From positions 1 through 64,000 of IMG/VR virus record IMGVR_UViG_3300013126_000031: DNA of 64,000 nt. One strand, given 5' to 3'. Shown here one piece after another: positions 63,968 through 64,000 of this stretch (position 1 is its first letter; each line of letters starts with the position of its first letter). Under the pieces are notes generated by a model that saw nothing but the letters and a program-made list of their open reading frames with translations, did not search any database and had not been told where the DNA came from. The position numbers and the translations under genes are program-made. Source of the stretch: a virus.

Positions 63968-64000
63968 AACCCATTTAACACTCCAATGTCTGTGTTGCGT
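63964..64000 (-). CDS. C-terminal end of upstream gene (gp47-like?)
   Basis: The frame RNTDIGVLNGL ends in TGA at 63964 with an ATGA overlap to gene 46. In T4-like phages gene 47 (SbcD-like nuclease) stands here, so that is the likely identity, but too little is visible to check. Confidence 0.45.
   Translation of the reverse strand, partial: RNTDIGVLNGL

Overview
The window is part of a large, AT-rich genome of a tailed phage whose host is probably a Bacteroidota bacterium of the Flavobacterium kind. The phage assignment rests on T4-type genes: a gp46/SbcC-like recombination ATPase, a gp19-like tail tube, DNA and RNA ligases, a dNMP kinase, a GH24 lysozyme and many homing endonucleases. The host assignment rests on promoters of the Bacteroidota type (TTTG or TTGAC near -33, TAnnTTTG at -7, here nearly always TACATTTG), the absence of obvious Shine-Dalgarno sites, a secreted protein with a T9SS-like C-terminal module, and a sigma factor of the Bacteroidota RpoD type. 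Almost all genes lie on the minus strand.

Layout: 1-6000 is a tRNA and structured-RNA array with small genes. 6200-23600 is mainly RNA and nucleotide metabolism: an RlaP-like nucleotidyltransferase, a 2H phosphoesterase, a WGR-PARP, an Rnl2-like and an Rnl1-like RNA ligase, a DNA ligase, an alarmone hydrolase, a Nudix enzyme, a kinase-phosphodiesterase fusion and a kinase-like protein. 23600-26000 is a second tRNA array invaded by HNH genes. 26400-32100 holds putative virion or accessory proteins, a C39-like peptidase, a CCA-adding enzyme, an FKBP and a dNMP kinase. 32200-35000 has a third RNA array with initiator tRNA and a complete tmRNA. 35200-45300 has ClpP, DnaJ, a DUF2828/Ro-like vWA protein next to a hairpin RNA, RNase HII and a Nudix enzyme. 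45400-59000 has membrane and virion proteins, a complete two-component system and lysis genes. 59000-64000 has a sigma-70 factor and a gp46 gene fractured by a split intein with a free-standing endonuclease between its halves.

The genes suggest a phage that controls translation and RNA integrity. It makes about 22 recognisable tRNAs, including initiator, and a tmRNA; the ends of most of these RNAs lack an encoded CCA, and the phage encodes its own CCA-adding enzyme. RNA ligases, a kinase/cyclic phosphodiesterase and an RlaP-like enzyme would repair cleaved RNAs. The arrays also contain oddities: a tRNA-Asn with a 30-nt insertion in its anticodon loop, tRNA halves in permuted order, and several non-tRNA RNAs closed by long stems.

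Two promoter classes are visible. One is host-like. The other is an ATATTTATA box placed 10-20 nt before start codons of virion, lysis and homing genes, which I infer to be the late promoter. Many transcription units end in clear hairpin-plus-T terminators. Several proteins of unrelated function share a short N-terminal peptide of the form MKxxIKxxLxE that resembles T4 capsid-targeting sequences, so some enzymes may be packaged and injected. Everything is read by eye; no database search was run.
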